A stretch of 64,000 nt of DNA from Rhizobium binae (lineage in GTDB: Bacteria; Pseudomonadota; Alphaproteobacteria; Rhizobiales; Rhizobiaceae). Numbering within the stretch: the first letter of the stretch is position 1; every line of letters begins with the position of its first letter. Positions 18,182-27,478 of the stretch are shown piece by piece. Location of the stretch: positions 1,367,001-1,431,000 of the forward strand of contig NZ_CP071604.1 in NCBI RefSeq assembly GCF_017357225.1, written 5' to 3'. A program made the translations under genes and the position numbers. The notes under the pieces are model-generated. The model was not told the origin of the DNA and ran no database searches. It saw only the letters and a program-made list of their open reading frames with translations.

Positions 18182-19138
18182 ATGCAAGAGATGGACCTAT
18201 TGTCGGATGTGCTTTCAGCGTCCCGCCTGGGAGCTTCGCAGATCAGCTTCGCGCATCTGCTAACGCCTTGGGGAATTGCGGTGGAGCCGATGCGCAATGC
18301 GGCGATTCACCTGGTTCAGGCAGGGGAGTGCTGGTTGCGACTTGAGGGAAGGGCGGAGCCAATTCATATTGGTCAGGGCGACATGCTGCTGGTCGCCGGT
18401 GGCGTCGCCCATCAGATAAGCAACCCGCCAGATGCCGAGGTCTTGCCGATGCAGATGGCACTCGCGCATTCCCGCGCAGGAGATCGGGATGCCAGTGGCG
18501 AGGGCGAGACAACCCTTCTCTGCGCCAAACTTTCCGTGCGGGAAAGAGTGCCCAATCCATTGGTACCGCTGCTGCCGCCGCTGGTACTGTTGACGCGCGC
18601 TCAGGTTGAGGCAGATGCGTCCCTCCGGCTGATCGGCGAGCTTCTTCGCATCGAAGCCGATGGTTTGAACATCGGCCGCGATATCGTGGCGCCCCGCCTT
18701 CTGGACAGTGCACTGGTGTTTCTGCTGCGCGCTTGGCTGGAAAGCCAGCCCGTCCAGGTGGCAGGCTGGTTCGCCGCATTGCGCGATCCCGCCGTCGCCC
18801 GCGCCCTTCGTCTCATCCATGCGGCTCCGGCAAGGCCGTGGAGCGTCGAGTCTCTCGCAAGCAGCGTAGGCCAATCCCGCGCGACCTTCGCGCGACGCTT
18901 TGCGAAGGTCATGGGAGAGCCACCGTTGACCTATGTCGCCCGCTGGCGAATGAATATGGCAGCCCGTGCGCTGGCCGAAACCAGCGATACTGTCGACCAG
19001 ATTGCCCATCGCGTCGGCTACGAATCCACGCCCTCGTTTTCTCAGGCTTTTCAACGGATCGCTGGCCGGTCGCCCGGTGAATATCGCAAGTTCCAGGGAG
19101 CCGACCGGGCGCACGTGAACACGGCGCATCGATCCTGA
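18182..19138 (+). CDS. AraC family transcriptional regulator with cupin_6 domain
   Basis: About 318 residues from the ATG at 18182 (MQEMDLLSDVLSASRLGA), chosen because cupin_6 regulators usually begin MDPLSDVL; in-frame starts at 18131 and 18092 are possible. The N-terminal cupin half includes HLVQAGECWLRLEG and GGVAHQI. The C-terminal double helix-turn-helix is seen in VESLASSVGQSRATFARRF and IAHRVGYESTPSFSQAFQR, followed by the family ending SPGEYRK. It is divergent from the SnoaL-like gene and likely regulates it. Confidence 0.88.
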   Translation: MQEMDLLSDVLSASRLGASQISFAHLLTPWGIAVEPMRNAAIHLVQAGECWLRLEGRAEPIHIGQGDMLLVAGGVAHQISNPPDAEVLPMQMALAHSRAGDRDASGEGETTLLCAKLSVRERVPNPLVPLLPPLVLLTRAQVEADASLRLIGELLRIEADGLNIGRDIVAPRLLDSALVFLLRAWLESQPVQVAGWFAALRDPAVARALRLIHAAPARPWSVESLASSVGQSRATFARRFAKVMGEPPLTYVARWRMNMAARALAETSDTVDQIAHRVGYESTPSFSQAFQRIAGRSPGEYRKFQGADRAHVNTAHRS

Positions 19139-19245
19139 TCCGGATAGAATTGCTCAATCGCTTTAAAACGGCGGAATGCCTGTTCGGGAAATGCTCCATT
19201 CGCGCCCTTGCCGGAGCCCGACGTCGCCACGCAAGCCGAACTAAA

Positions 19246-20379
19246 TTAGCTTGCGGCTCTGAGCCGCGCCGCGTCACGAAACGACACCAGCCGCATCGCC
19301 TGTTCGTCCCAGAGCACCAACTTGACGCAGCGCAAGCTTTCCATGAGCGTGATGCGGCCGATACCGGCCAGCTCGGGATGGTCCCTTAGCACCTCCGGCA
19401 GCCGATAATAAGGCACCCGGCTCGCCAGATGATGCACATGGTGGATGCCGATATTGCCGGTGATCCAGCGCAGCACCGGCGGCAGGTCGTAATGCGAGGC
19501 ACCGTGAAGCGCCGCATGCTGGAACTGCCAGGCCGGTTTCTTCGACCAGTGCGTTTCCTCGAACTGGTGCTGGACATAGAACAGCCAGACGCCGGCAGCG
19601 CCCGCTAACAGCACTATCGGCAGGTGAACCAGCAGGAACGGAACGATCCCACCCGCCCAGATCAGCAAGGCGGCGACCAGCGCGATGGCAAGGTTCGTCG
19701 CCATGGTCGAGATCCAGGGCAGGGGGCCTGAGCGCATCATGCCGAAAGGCAGGCGCTGCTTGAAGATGAACAGCCATGCCGGCCCGATCCCGAACATCAC
19801 GACTGGGTGCCGGTAGAGCCGGTAGGCAAGCCGCCCCCGGCGCGACAGCGCATTGTATTCGGCGATCGTCAGTGTCTCAATGTCGCCAACGCCGCGCTCG
19901 TCGAGGTTTCCGGCCGAGGCGTGATGTTCTGCATGCGCCCGACGCCAGTAATCGTAAGGTGTCAGCGTCAATATGCCGATCGTGCGCCCGACCCAGTCGT
20001 CGAGGCGGCGGCGGGCGAAAAAAGCGCCGTGGCCGCAATCATGCTGGATCATGAACAGCCTGAGCAGGAAAGCGGCCGCCGGAACGACGAGGATCAGGCC
20101 CGGCAAAAAACCGTAACGAACGGCCGCCCATGCGGCGGCCCAGAACAGCGCAAAGGGAATAGCTGTGACCGCCAGTTCAAAGGCACTGCGCGTGGCCCTT
20201 GGCTGGCGATATCCTGCAAGGATCTTCAACCAGGCTTTTTCAGCGAAAAGTGCTGTCGATGCCGCAGGTTTCTGCGCATTTTCACAAGGCTCGTCCAAGG
20301 CGGCAAGCCGGATTTCCTCGCTCTCGAAGCGGTGCGCGCGTTCGATCACGAAATATCGCCGCAAACGGCTGCGACGCAC
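19246..20379 (-). CDS. Membrane fatty acid desaturase
   Basis: 377 residues with at least four membrane helices and three histidine boxes: HDCGHG (about 113-118), HAEHH (about 149-153) and HHVHH (about 315-319). These bind the di-iron site of acyl-lipid desaturases, which insert a double bond in fatty acyl chains at the membrane using electrons from ferredoxin or a flavoprotein. The N-terminal 45 residues are charged and may be shorter in reality. It converges on the AraC gene. The regiospecificity cannot be told from sequence. Confidence 0.88.
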   Translation of the reverse strand: MRRSRLRRYFVIERAHRFESEEIRLAALDEPCENAQKPAASTALFAEKAWLKILAGYRQPRATRSAFELAVTAIPFALFWAAAWAAVRYGFLPGLILVVPAAAFLLRLFMIQHDCGHGAFFARRRLDDWVGRTIGILTLTPYDYWRRAHAEHHASAGNLDERGVGDIETLTIAEYNALSRRGRLAYRLYRHPVVMFGIGPAWLFIFKQRLPFGMMRSGPLPWISTMATNLAIALVAALLIWAGGIVPFLLVHLPIVLLAGAAGVWLFYVQHQFEETHWSKKPAWQFQHAALHGASHYDLPPVLRWITGNIGIHHVHHLASRVPYYRLPEVLRDHPELAGIGRITLMESLRCVKLVLWDEQAMRLVSFRDAARLRAAS

Positions 20380-20588
20380 GACGGATCGTCGACGCGGTTG
20401 ATGATTTGAAGAGGAGTCATGCTCTGTGGCACCTTCCGGCTTTTCGAAAACACGATCATCGCTGATCGCGCGTCCCGGCAGGACGCGCTGCCGCTTTTAG
20501 CCACACATCGCTCATTACGCAAATCGATCCCGACTCGCATTTGTCATGAAGGCGGCGAGGGCGATTCACCCGAGGGCTCGGTGCGAGC

Positions 20589-20735
20589 TTATTTCTTCGG
20601 CGCGCTGCTTCCGTGCGGAGCGGCCTGGGCCGCGGCCTTCATCTGGCCTGCGAATGTGCCGGCCATCTTCGGCGCCAGCTTGTCCTTCTTCGGTTTGCGA
20701 GCCTCGCGATTGCTTCTCAACTGACCTTTTGCCAT
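20589..20735 (-). CDS. Small basic protein of 48 residues
   Basis: A short frame with an AGGAG ribosome-binding site 10 bases before its ATG. The product is rich in Lys and Ala, from MAKGQLRSNREARKPKKDK through MAGTFAGQMKAAAQAAP to an end in SAPKK. It has no hydrophobic segment. The clean start signal and the low-complexity basic composition resemble small nucleic-acid-binding or stress-related proteins of rhizobia. Function unknown. It sits between the desaturase and another small protein gene on the same strand. Confidence 0.65.
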   Translation of the reverse strand: MAKGQLRSNREARKPKKDKLAPKMAGTFAGQMKAAAQAAPHGSSAPKK

Positions 20736-20775
20736 CGATCGATCTCCTGTTCAGACGGAAGTTCCGAAGCGGTTT

Positions 20776-21093
20776 TCAGCTTCGCGCGTCGGGTTTGCGA
20801 TTTATCTCACGCCTGTCGCTGGGCAATCCCTGGATCGCATAACGGTCGTAAACCGGAGTGACTGGTTTCGGCACCGTTTTCAGCTTGCCGAAGTGGTGTT
20901 CGAGCGCCAGCGAAAGCATGGCGGGCGACGTTATGCCCTCCTCAAATAGCTTGATCAGCAGCATCGCTGCGACGTTGCAGCACTTGCCGTCGTCGACCAC
21001 GATCCTGGCCTCGTAACCCGCATTGTCGAGTACGGATTGAAGCATGTCGAGATCGGACGAGGTCAGATATGGCTTTTTGGAAGTGGAAGACAT
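20776..21093 (-). CDS. Conserved hypothetical rhizobial protein, 105 residues
   Basis: The ATG at 21093 follows AAAGGAGG, an ideal ribosome-binding site, which decides it over an in-frame ATG at 21153. The product has a helical core YLTSSDLDMLQSVLDNAGYE, two neighbouring cysteines (GKCCNVAAM) and the pattern LFEEGITSPAMLSLALEHHFG, then a charged tail. No catalytic motif or signal peptide is visible. It may be co-transcribed with the small basic protein gene downstream. I do not recognise a characterised homologue. Confidence 0.75.
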   Translation of the reverse strand: MSSTSKKPYLTSSDLDMLQSVLDNAGYEARIVVDDGKCCNVAAMLLIKLFEEGITSPAMLSLALEHHFGKLKTVPKPVTPVYDRYAIQGLPSDRREINRKPDARS

Positions 21094-21270
21094 CAGTCCT
21101 CCTTTCGTCGGGGCGAAGGTATTCATATCCCTCAGTCGGCAGCGCCCGCTCAATGGCTGCCGAAGCGCCGATCATGCACCTTTCGTCCCTGCAACACAAC
21201 GGGATTCTCGCTGCGCAGCCCGCGCCGATCGGCGCAAAAGCCCGCACCGCTCAGGTGCGGGCGATGATGC

Positions 21271-22671
21271 TCATTCCGCCGGTTGGTAGGCCGTCTGCCG
21301 CGCCGGCGATGTCCGCGGACCGGACGCCGCAAGCAGGGTGATGGCGATGGCAAGCAGCGCCACGAAGGCGACGCCGGCGGTATACGGGTTCCAGCCGAAA
21401 TCCGGCGCGGCGGCGAAGACCGCCGAAGCAGCCGCCAGCACAATGCCGCCGCCGATCTGGAAGGACGCGAAGAGCAGACCAGAGGCGAGCCCCGACTTGT
21501 CGTCCTCAACGTCGGAGAGGGCCGCGACCTGCACCGAAGGGTAGGTCATGGCATAACCGAGGCCGAGCAGGACCTGTGAGACCAGCACGAGCAGGATGGG
21601 ATCGACATGTCCGAGTGCCGCCACCCAGAAGATGTAGCTGAAGGCCTGCAGCCCGACGCCGGCCGCCATCAGCCCGGTGGCGCCGCGGTTTTGCGCCAGG
21701 CTCGCAAATCGTGGCGCCAGGAACATCACGAAGACGCCGCCGAGGGCAAATGAGAAGCCGGTTGTGAAGGCCGACCAGCCGATGGCGTTCTGATAGTAGA
21801 GCGTCGCCAGAAACTGGAAGCCGACATAGGCGCCCTGGAAGAGGGCGGCGATCGCATTGGCGTGCCGCAGCCGCGCCCGGCGGAACATGCCGAGCGGCAC
21901 CATCGGATCGGCATGGCGTGCTTCGACGGCAAGGAAGAGCAGGATCAGCACCAGCGACGCCAGCAGCGAACCCCAGGTCGGCAAGGCCTGCCAGCCGGCG
22001 GCTGCGGCATTGGTGATGCCGAAGACGAAGAGCAGCAGCCCGGGTGTAATCGTCAGTGCGCCGGCCCAGTCGAAGGCCGGCCGCGGTCCGGTCCTTTTCG
22101 GGTCGGCCGGCAGCGCCAGCGGCGCCAGGACGAGTGTCAGGATGGCGACGGGCGCGCCCATGACCAGCGTTGCCCGCCAGCTGACGATCGTCGCGGCACC
22201 GCCGAGCACCATGCCGAGCACGAAGCCGGTCGCACCCGTGGAGGCGAAGACGCCGAGCGCTTTCGCCCGGGCTGCTCCTTCGCCGAACACCGAGAGCAGC
22301 AGCGCAAGGGCCGCAGGCGCAGTGAAGGCGGCGGCAATGCCCTTGATCAAACGGGCAGCGATTAAGGTCGGGCCGCTGTCGATGAAGCCGCCGGCGATGC
22401 TGGCGGCGGCAAAAGTTGCCAGCGACCAGAGGAAGACGCGCCGATGGCCGAAGACGTCGGCGACGCGGCCGCCGAGCAGCAAAAAGCCGCCATAGCCGAG
22501 CACATAGGCGCTGACCGCCCATTGCAGCGATGTCGCCTCCATGCCGAGCTCGGCCTGGATGGCGGGAAGCGCAACGCCGATGGTGGAGACATCCATGGCG
22601 TCGAGGAAATTGGCGGCGCAGAGCAGCAGCAATGCCAGCCCCGCTCCGCTTCTCGATTTGGAAAGTGTCAT
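21271..22671 (-). CDS. MFS transporter of the DHA2 (EmrB/QacA) type
   Basis: 466 residues with about 14 hydrophobic helices. The N-terminus holds NFLDAMDVSTIGVALPAIQ, the DHA2 motif D1 region, and the loop after helix 2 is GGRVADVFGHRRVFL (motif A). This class exports drugs and toxic compounds by proton antiport across the inner membrane. It is divergent from a LysR gene, and the 119-base spacer contains a LysR-type box. The regulator probably controls this pump. Confidence 0.88.
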   Translation of the reverse strand: MTLSKSRSGAGLALLLLCAANFLDAMDVSTIGVALPAIQAELGMEATSLQWAVSAYVLGYGGFLLLGGRVADVFGHRRVFLWSLATFAAASIAGGFIDSGPTLIAARLIKGIAAAFTAPAALALLLSVFGEGAARAKALGVFASTGATGFVLGMVLGGAATIVSWRATLVMGAPVAILTLVLAPLALPADPKRTGPRPAFDWAGALTITPGLLLFVFGITNAAAAGWQALPTWGSLLASLVLILLFLAVEARHADPMVPLGMFRRARLRHANAIAALFQGAYVGFQFLATLYYQNAIGWSAFTTGFSFALGGVFVMFLAPRFASLAQNRGATGLMAAGVGLQAFSYIFWVAALGHVDPILLVLVSQVLLGLGYAMTYPSVQVAALSDVEDDKSGLASGLLFASFQIGGGIVLAAASAVFAAAPDFGWNPYTAGVAFVALLAIAITLLAASGPRTSPARQTAYQPAE

Positions 22672-22752
22672 CTAAATCGTTCCTTCTTTGCTGCCGCCTG
22701 ATGGCGGAGGTTGCCGAGCGGCAGGGAACGAGAAAATGTACAGCTTCTATTC

Positions 22753-22769
22753 CTATTGCAAATTGATAG
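22753..22769. promoter_or_regulatory. Possible LysR-type binding site
   Basis: CTATTGCAAATTGATAG contains CTAT and ATAG arms separated by 9 bases and fits the T-N11-A rule for LysR proteins. It lies 22 bases before the LysR start and 82 bases before the transporter start, in the shared promoter region. Confidence 0.45.
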
Positions 22770-22790
22770 TAGCCATGCCAGGTATTACTG

Positions 22791-23756
22791 ATGATGATGA
22801 ATGACGCCACGCTGCGCAAGATTGACCTCAACCTGCTGCTGGCCTTTTCGGTGCTGATGCAGGAGCGCAATGTCAGCCGCGCCGCCGAACGCCTGCTGCT
22901 CGGGCAGCCCGGCCTGTCAGCCGCCTTGCGCCGCCTGCGCGAGGCGCTGGACGATGAATTGTTCGTGCGAGTCGGCCGCAGTCTGCAGCCGACGCCGCGC
23001 GCTCTGTCCATTGCTCCGGCAATCGAGGATGCGTTGTCGGGCATCGAACGCGCCATTCGCCCGCAGGCCGACTTCGATCCGGCAAGCTGGCAGGGCGAGT
23101 TTCGCATCGGCATGTGCGACAATCTCGAATCGGCCTTTTTCGGCCCGCTTGCCGCCCGCCTGCTGCAGCTTTCACCCGGTGCCCGGTTGATCGGCATCGC
23201 TTCCGAAAAGCGCAATGCCGCCCGCCGGCTGGACGAGGGGGTCTTCGATTTCAGCGTCTCGGTGCACGACGAACCCGCCTCCTGGCACATCCGCGCGCCG
23301 CTGTTCAACCAGGCCTCGATCTGCATCTACGACGACGCTCAGCTCCAGCTGAAGGCGCAGTTGAGCCTGGAAGATTTCGCCAGTGCCGCGCATGTCACCG
23401 TCTCGTTTGAAGGCAACGCGTCGACCAGCATCGATATCGCGCTCAGCCGCACCGGCCATCTCAGGCGTGTGGTGGCGACCGTACCGCGCTTTTCCGCCTT
23501 GCCGACGGCGCTGCGGGCAATGCCCGTCATCGCCATCGTGCCGGAATCGATCGGCCGCTGCATGGCGCAACTGCATGGACTGACGATTTGCGAGCCGCCA
23601 CTGCCGCTGCCGGTCGACCCGGTGACCATGCTCTACCGTCGGGTCGATCAGGCGGACGGCCGGGCGCGCTGGTTTCGCCGGCTGTTCCTTGACGTTGCCG
23701 GCGAGGCGCTCGAAGCCTCCGGCTGCCGCGTGGCGATCTCCAGGGCCGCGGCCTGA
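22791..23756 (+). CDS. LysR family transcriptional regulator
   Basis: 321 residues starting at the first of three consecutive ATG codons. The helix-turn-helix is in ERNVSRAAERLLLGQPGLSA (about residues 25-44), and LRRLREALDDELFVRVGRSL follows as in NodD/SyrM-like LysR proteins. The C-terminal part is the periplasmic-binding-protein-like effector domain. Its leading RKIDLNLLLAFSVLM is close to the NodD-type start, but no nod genes are near. It is divergent from the DHA2 transporter and probably regulates it in response to the exported compound. Confidence 0.9.
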   Translation: MMMNDATLRKIDLNLLLAFSVLMQERNVSRAAERLLLGQPGLSAALRRLREALDDELFVRVGRSLQPTPRALSIAPAIEDALSGIERAIRPQADFDPASWQGEFRIGMCDNLESAFFGPLAARLLQLSPGARLIGIASEKRNAARRLDEGVFDFSVSVHDEPASWHIRAPLFNQASICIYDDAQLQLKAQLSLEDFASAAHVTVSFEGNASTSIDIALSRTGHLRRVVATVPRFSALPTALRAMPVIAIVPESIGRCMAQLHGLTICEPPLPLPVDPVTMLYRRVDQADGRARWFRRLFLDVAGEALEASGCRVAISRAAA

Positions 23757-23776
23757 CGGCGCGTTCTCTGGCCGGG

Positions 23777-24157
23777 CTATATCTCACCCTTGTGGAAATA
23801 GGCTTCGAGCCGGTAGCCGTCGGGGTCGATGACGAAGGCAGCATAATAGAAGCGGCCGTAATCCGGCCGGATGCCCGGTTCGCCATTGTCGGTGCCGCCG
23901 GATGCGATAGCCGCCGCGTGAAAGGCGTCGACAGCGGCCTCGTTCGGGGCGACGAAGCAGAAATGCAGCCCCGATTGCATGTTGGCGACAACGGGATGCT
24001 CGGCCTGTATCACCCAGAAGCCGACCTCGTCCGGGCCGTAGCCGATCGCGCCATCGGAATTGGACAGACGCTCATATCCGAGCGGCGCCAGCGCCGCATC
24101 ATAGAAGCGGCGGGCTCTTTCGAGGTCTTTGACGCCGATGGAGATATGATCGAACAT
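23777..24157 (-). CDS. Glyoxalase/VOC superfamily protein
   Basis: 126 residues from the ATG at 24157 (MFDHISIGVKDLERARRFYD), preferred to an upstream in-frame start because it is the canonical VOC N-terminus. Two beta-alpha-beta-beta-beta modules are apparent. The likely metal-binding residues are His4, His in SGLHFCF, and Glu in GYRLEAYFHKGE. Such proteins isomerise or cleave small compounds or confer resistance. It ends 21 bases from the LysR stop. The substrate is unknown. Confidence 0.88.
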   Translation of the reverse strand: MFDHISIGVKDLERARRFYDAALAPLGYERLSNSDGAIGYGPDEVGFWVIQAEHPVVANMQSGLHFCFVAPNEAAVDAFHAAAIASGGTDNGEPGIRPDYGRFYYAAFVIDPDGYRLEAYFHKGEI

Positions 24158-24290
24158 GAAGCGCAAACTCCGTTCATCCCGAGATTGACGTGAGGCAGCA
24201 TCTTTCAACGGCGGAGCCAAGTCAACGAACCATTCGCTTGTTCATCGGCGCGCCGGATCGCCGGCCCCGCGCGTGCCCGCCGATGCGGCC

Positions 24291-25196
24291 CTACTGCAAC
24301 TGCGGCTTTTTCAGGAAGCTGTTGCGGTCGGCGGATTTGATCCGCAGCCAGGCTTCCCGACCGTTGCGCAGAATCCGCATGGGAATCTCGGCGCCGGCTG
24401 GGCCGCTGCTCCAGAGCTTGCGGTAGAAATCGGCCAAGCCATCGACCTCTTGGTCGCGGATCTCCGAGATGATATCGCCCTGACGCAGGCCGGCCTCGGC
24501 GGCTGGACCGCCTTCGGCCACGCTCATCACGACAACGCCGCCATTGCTCTCGGCGGAGAAAGCGCCGAGCCAGGGCCGCGGCGGCTTGTTGACCTGGCCG
24601 CGGTTCAAGAGATCATCCAGAATTGGCGGCAACAGATCGATCGGAACGACCATATTAATGTCCGCGACCTCGCCGTCCTGGCTCATTTGCAGACGAAGCG
24701 AACCGATGCCGAGAAGCTTGCCGTCCGCGCCGATCAGGGCCGCGCCGCCCCATGCGGGATGGGCAGGTGCGGTAAAAATCGCCTCGTCCAGCAGATATTC
24801 CCAATAGCCGGCGAATTCCTGCCGAGCGACGATGTTTGCCTGGATATACTCGCCGATGCCGTCGGCAAGCACGACGGGATCGCCGGGCTGGGCCGCGGCC
24901 GCATTGCCGAGTTCCACAGCCGGCGCGTTCAGGATGCCGAGCGCCTGGACCAAACCGAAACCGCTCTCCTGGTCATAAGCCAGCGGATGGGCGGGAACCA
25001 CCCGGCCGTCACGGGTCGTCAACCAGACTTCGTCGGCCTCGGTGATGAGGTAACCAATCGTCAGCACCAATCCATTGTCGCGGATGACCACACCGCTGCC
25101 CTCACGGATGGTTCCCAGCGTCTCCGCCGTGAAGGCATCTTCCGGAATGGAGGAGCGGATGGCCACGATTGACCGCAAGATGGGATTGATATTCAT
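24291..25196 (-). CDS. HtrA-like protein with PDZ domain and no catalytic triad
   Basis: 301 residues with the trypsin-like fold of HtrA followed by a C-terminal PDZ domain (about 205-285, with GGPAAEAGLRQGDIISEI). The three active-site positions are altered. The His motif (usually TNNHVV) reads TIGYLI with Tyr49. The Asp motif (usually TDLAVL) reads SGFGLV with Gly79. The Ser motif (usually GNSGGPL) reads AWGGAAL with Gly150. It also lacks a signal peptide, so it should be cytosolic. It may be a peptide-binding pseudoprotease. It is likely annotated elsewhere simply as a serine protease. Confidence 0.85.
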   Translation of the reverse strand: MNINPILRSIVAIRSSIPEDAFTAETLGTIREGSGVVIRDNGLVLTIGYLITEADEVWLTTRDGRVVPAHPLAYDQESGFGLVQALGILNAPAVELGNAAAAQPGDPVVLADGIGEYIQANIVARQEFAGYWEYLLDEAIFTAPAHPAWGGAALIGADGKLLGIGSLRLQMSQDGEVADINMVVPIDLLPPILDDLLNRGQVNKPPRPWLGAFSAESNGGVVVMSVAEGGPAAEAGLRQGDIISEIRDQEVDGLADFYRKLWSSGPAGAEIPMRILRNGREAWLRIKSADRNSFLKKPQLQ

Positions 25197-25345
25197 GCTT
25201 TCATCCTAATGGAGTGCCGGTACGAAATAAGACCGGCACATTCATTCTTGGATAGGTAAGAGAGTGGGCGACGGGTGCAAGACCGTGTCAAACGGAATCT
25301 CCGCCGGCCGATGCGCGATTGCCCGCTAATGGCACACGATCAGGT

Positions 25346-26290
25346 TCATCGAGCGCCAACCTCATTTCGCATGGTATCGCCGACCTGCTGAGCGGCACCA
25401 TATTGCCGAGGTGAGCACCCCATAACCCGTTTGAAAGCGGTGCTGAAGGCGCTTTCCGAATCATAACCGAGCGACAGGCCGACGCTCGCAATTGCTTCGG
25501 CGGGATTTGCCAGCCGGTCTGCCGCGACAAGCATGCGCCAGCGCGTCAAATAATCCATCGGCGCCAGCCCGACCTTTGCCTTGAAATGAAGGGCAAAGGT
25601 GGACCGGGACATCGACGCCCGTTCGGCCAGCAACTGCAACGTCCATTTGCGTGCCGGATCGGCATGTATGGCCGCGAGCGCCGCTCCGATCCGCCTGTCG
25701 GTGAGTGCGAAAAGCCAGCCCACGCCGCGGGCATCCGGCGATGCGATATGGAGGCGCAACACCTGCATGAGCATCACATGCGCGAAATGCTCTGCCATCA
25801 GAAAACCGCCGGGTTGTCGGTCGCGCAGTTCGCGCGTCATCCGATCGAGCGACCAGCGCAGCACGGCGGCGTGATCGGAATCCCTTTTCACATGAACGAT
25901 TGGCGGCAGGATGCCGAGAAGGATGTCGGAGTTTCCTCCCGAAAAGGAAAAACGGCTGCCAATCAGGAAGAAATCGCCCCCGCCGTTGCAGGTCGCAATT
26001 CCATCGCGGGCAATCGAATAGATCGCCTCGCAGGGCATCGCTTCGACAGATGGATCACTGGCGAGACGAAAAGCCCGGCGGCTTGTCAGGAGAAAGCAGT
26101 CGCCTTCCTCCAGCCGGACGGACTCGGCAACGCCATCGACGCTGAGCCAGCACGCCCCGGAAACGACCGCGTTGAACTTGATGCCGTCAGGAGGTGGAAA
26201 ATCGAGCGCCCAGGCGCCGCCGGCATCCAGTCCCGCGGAGACATAGCTTCGAGGTTTGAGCAATGCGAGGACATTGGATAAAGGGTCCAT
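25346..26290 (-). CDS. AraC family transcriptional regulator with cupin_6 domain
   Basis: 314 residues with the typical start MDPLSNVLALLKPRSYVSAG. The cupin half ends near residue 190. The DNA-binding half shows LQLLAERASMSRSTFALHFK and SVGLSLGYDSESAFSTAFKR followed by CSPRQY. It is divergent from a short-chain dehydrogenase at 26390, with a 99-base shared promoter region, so it probably controls that enzyme. Regulators of this kind usually respond to small organic effectors. Confidence 0.9.
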   Translation of the reverse strand: MDPLSNVLALLKPRSYVSAGLDAGGAWALDFPPPDGIKFNAVVSGACWLSVDGVAESVRLEEGDCFLLTSRRAFRLASDPSVEAMPCEAIYSIARDGIATCNGGGDFFLIGSRFSFSGGNSDILLGILPPIVHVKRDSDHAAVLRWSLDRMTRELRDRQPGGFLMAEHFAHVMLMQVLRLHIASPDARGVGWLFALTDRRIGAALAAIHADPARKWTLQLLAERASMSRSTFALHFKAKVGLAPMDYLTRWRMLVAADRLANPAEAIASVGLSLGYDSESAFSTAFKRVMGCSPRQYGAAQQVGDTMRNEVGAR

Positions 26291-26389
26291 GCGGAAATTC
26301 CGGACGATAACGAAGAGATGACGGACTCTAGCGCATGGATCGTCTGATCGCCACGCCCTATCCTCGCGACTGTCCTCCTAGAAACGTTA

Positions 26390-27370
26390 ATGAAGGCAAT
26401 TATCATGAATGATAAGCAAGTCCCAATCGGCTCGGGCTTCGGAGCCCGCACGACCGCCGTCGAGGTCGTGGCCGGCCTTGATCTTTCCCGCAAGTGCGCC
26501 GTCATCACGGGCGGCCATTCCGGCCTCGGGCTGGAGACCACGCGCGCTCTGGCTGGCGCCGGCGCTAGGGTAATCATCGGGGCAAGGAACATTGACGCGG
26601 CCCGAGACGCCGTTGCCGGCATCGATGGCGTACAGGTCGAACGGCTGGATCTCTCCAATCTGGAAAGCGTCCGCCGCTTCGCCCAGCGCATCGTCACGGC
26701 TGGCCGCAGCATCGATATTCTCATCAACAGCGCCGGCATCATGGCCTGCCCGGAGACCCGCGTCGGCGATGGCTGGGAGGCGCAATTCGCAACGAATCAT
26801 CTGGGCCATTTCGCTTTGGTTAACAGCCTTTGGCCGGCATTGTCGCGGAATGCGCGTATCGTTTCGGTTTCGTCAGGCGGCCATCAGATCTCCGGAATCC
26901 GATGGGACGACCTGCAGTTCGAGACTGGCTACGACAAATGGCAAGCCTATGGGCAGTCGAAGACAGCCAATGCGCTTTTCGCCCTGCATCTGGACAGGCT
27001 CGCGCGCGGCGTTGGTATCCGCGCGTTTTCGCTGCACCCGGGCAAGATCCTCACGCCACTGCAGCGGTATCTTTCACGAGAGGAAATGGTGGGTGCGGGG
27101 TGGATCGACTCGAACGGCAATCCGATCGACCCGACATTCAAGACGCCGTCGCAAGGCGCCGCCACCCAGCTATGGGCGGCGACCTCGCCTCAGCTCGAGG
27201 GTATGGGAGGCCTCTATTGCGAAGATTGCGATGTGGCGAACAGGGCGTTCGATGGGAAGCCGGGTGGCGTCAGCGATCACGCCGTTGACCCCGAGCAGGC
27301 CGAGCGGCTGTGGGCCCTGTCGGCCAGGCTGAGCGGCATCGACGCCTTCGCGTCACCATCAATGCGGTGA
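26390..27370 (+). CDS. Short-chain dehydrogenase/reductase, retinol-dehydrogenase-like
   Basis: 326 residues from the ATG at 26390; a second in-frame ATG at 26405 is equally possible. The Rossmann motif is TGGHSGLG (about residues 40-47), the NSAG motif is present, Ser lies in SVSSGGH, and the catalytic YGQSK is intact. The acidic segment DLSNLESVRRFA fits the long-chain SDR subgroup similar to retinol dehydrogenases and WW-domain oxidoreductases. The C-terminus (after about 230) is an insertion typical for that group. It is divergent from an AraC regulator. The substrate is unknown. Confidence 0.88.
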   Translation: MKAIIMNDKQVPIGSGFGARTTAVEVVAGLDLSRKCAVITGGHSGLGLETTRALAGAGARVIIGARNIDAARDAVAGIDGVQVERLDLSNLESVRRFAQRIVTAGRSIDILINSAGIMACPETRVGDGWEAQFATNHLGHFALVNSLWPALSRNARIVSVSSGGHQISGIRWDDLQFETGYDKWQAYGQSKTANALFALHLDRLARGVGIRAFSLHPGKILTPLQRYLSREEMVGAGWIDSNGNPIDPTFKTPSQGAATQLWAATSPQLEGMGGLYCEDCDVANRAFDGKPGGVSDHAVDPEQAERLWALSARLSGIDAFASPSMR

Positions 27371-27478
27371 GACATCCAGTCGGCGTCGGCTTCCGTCGCG
27401 GAGGCTGACTTTTTTCGTGACAGCGGGGAGATGCAACAATATACGGTCAATGCTTCCATTATGTTGATCGGATCAAGA

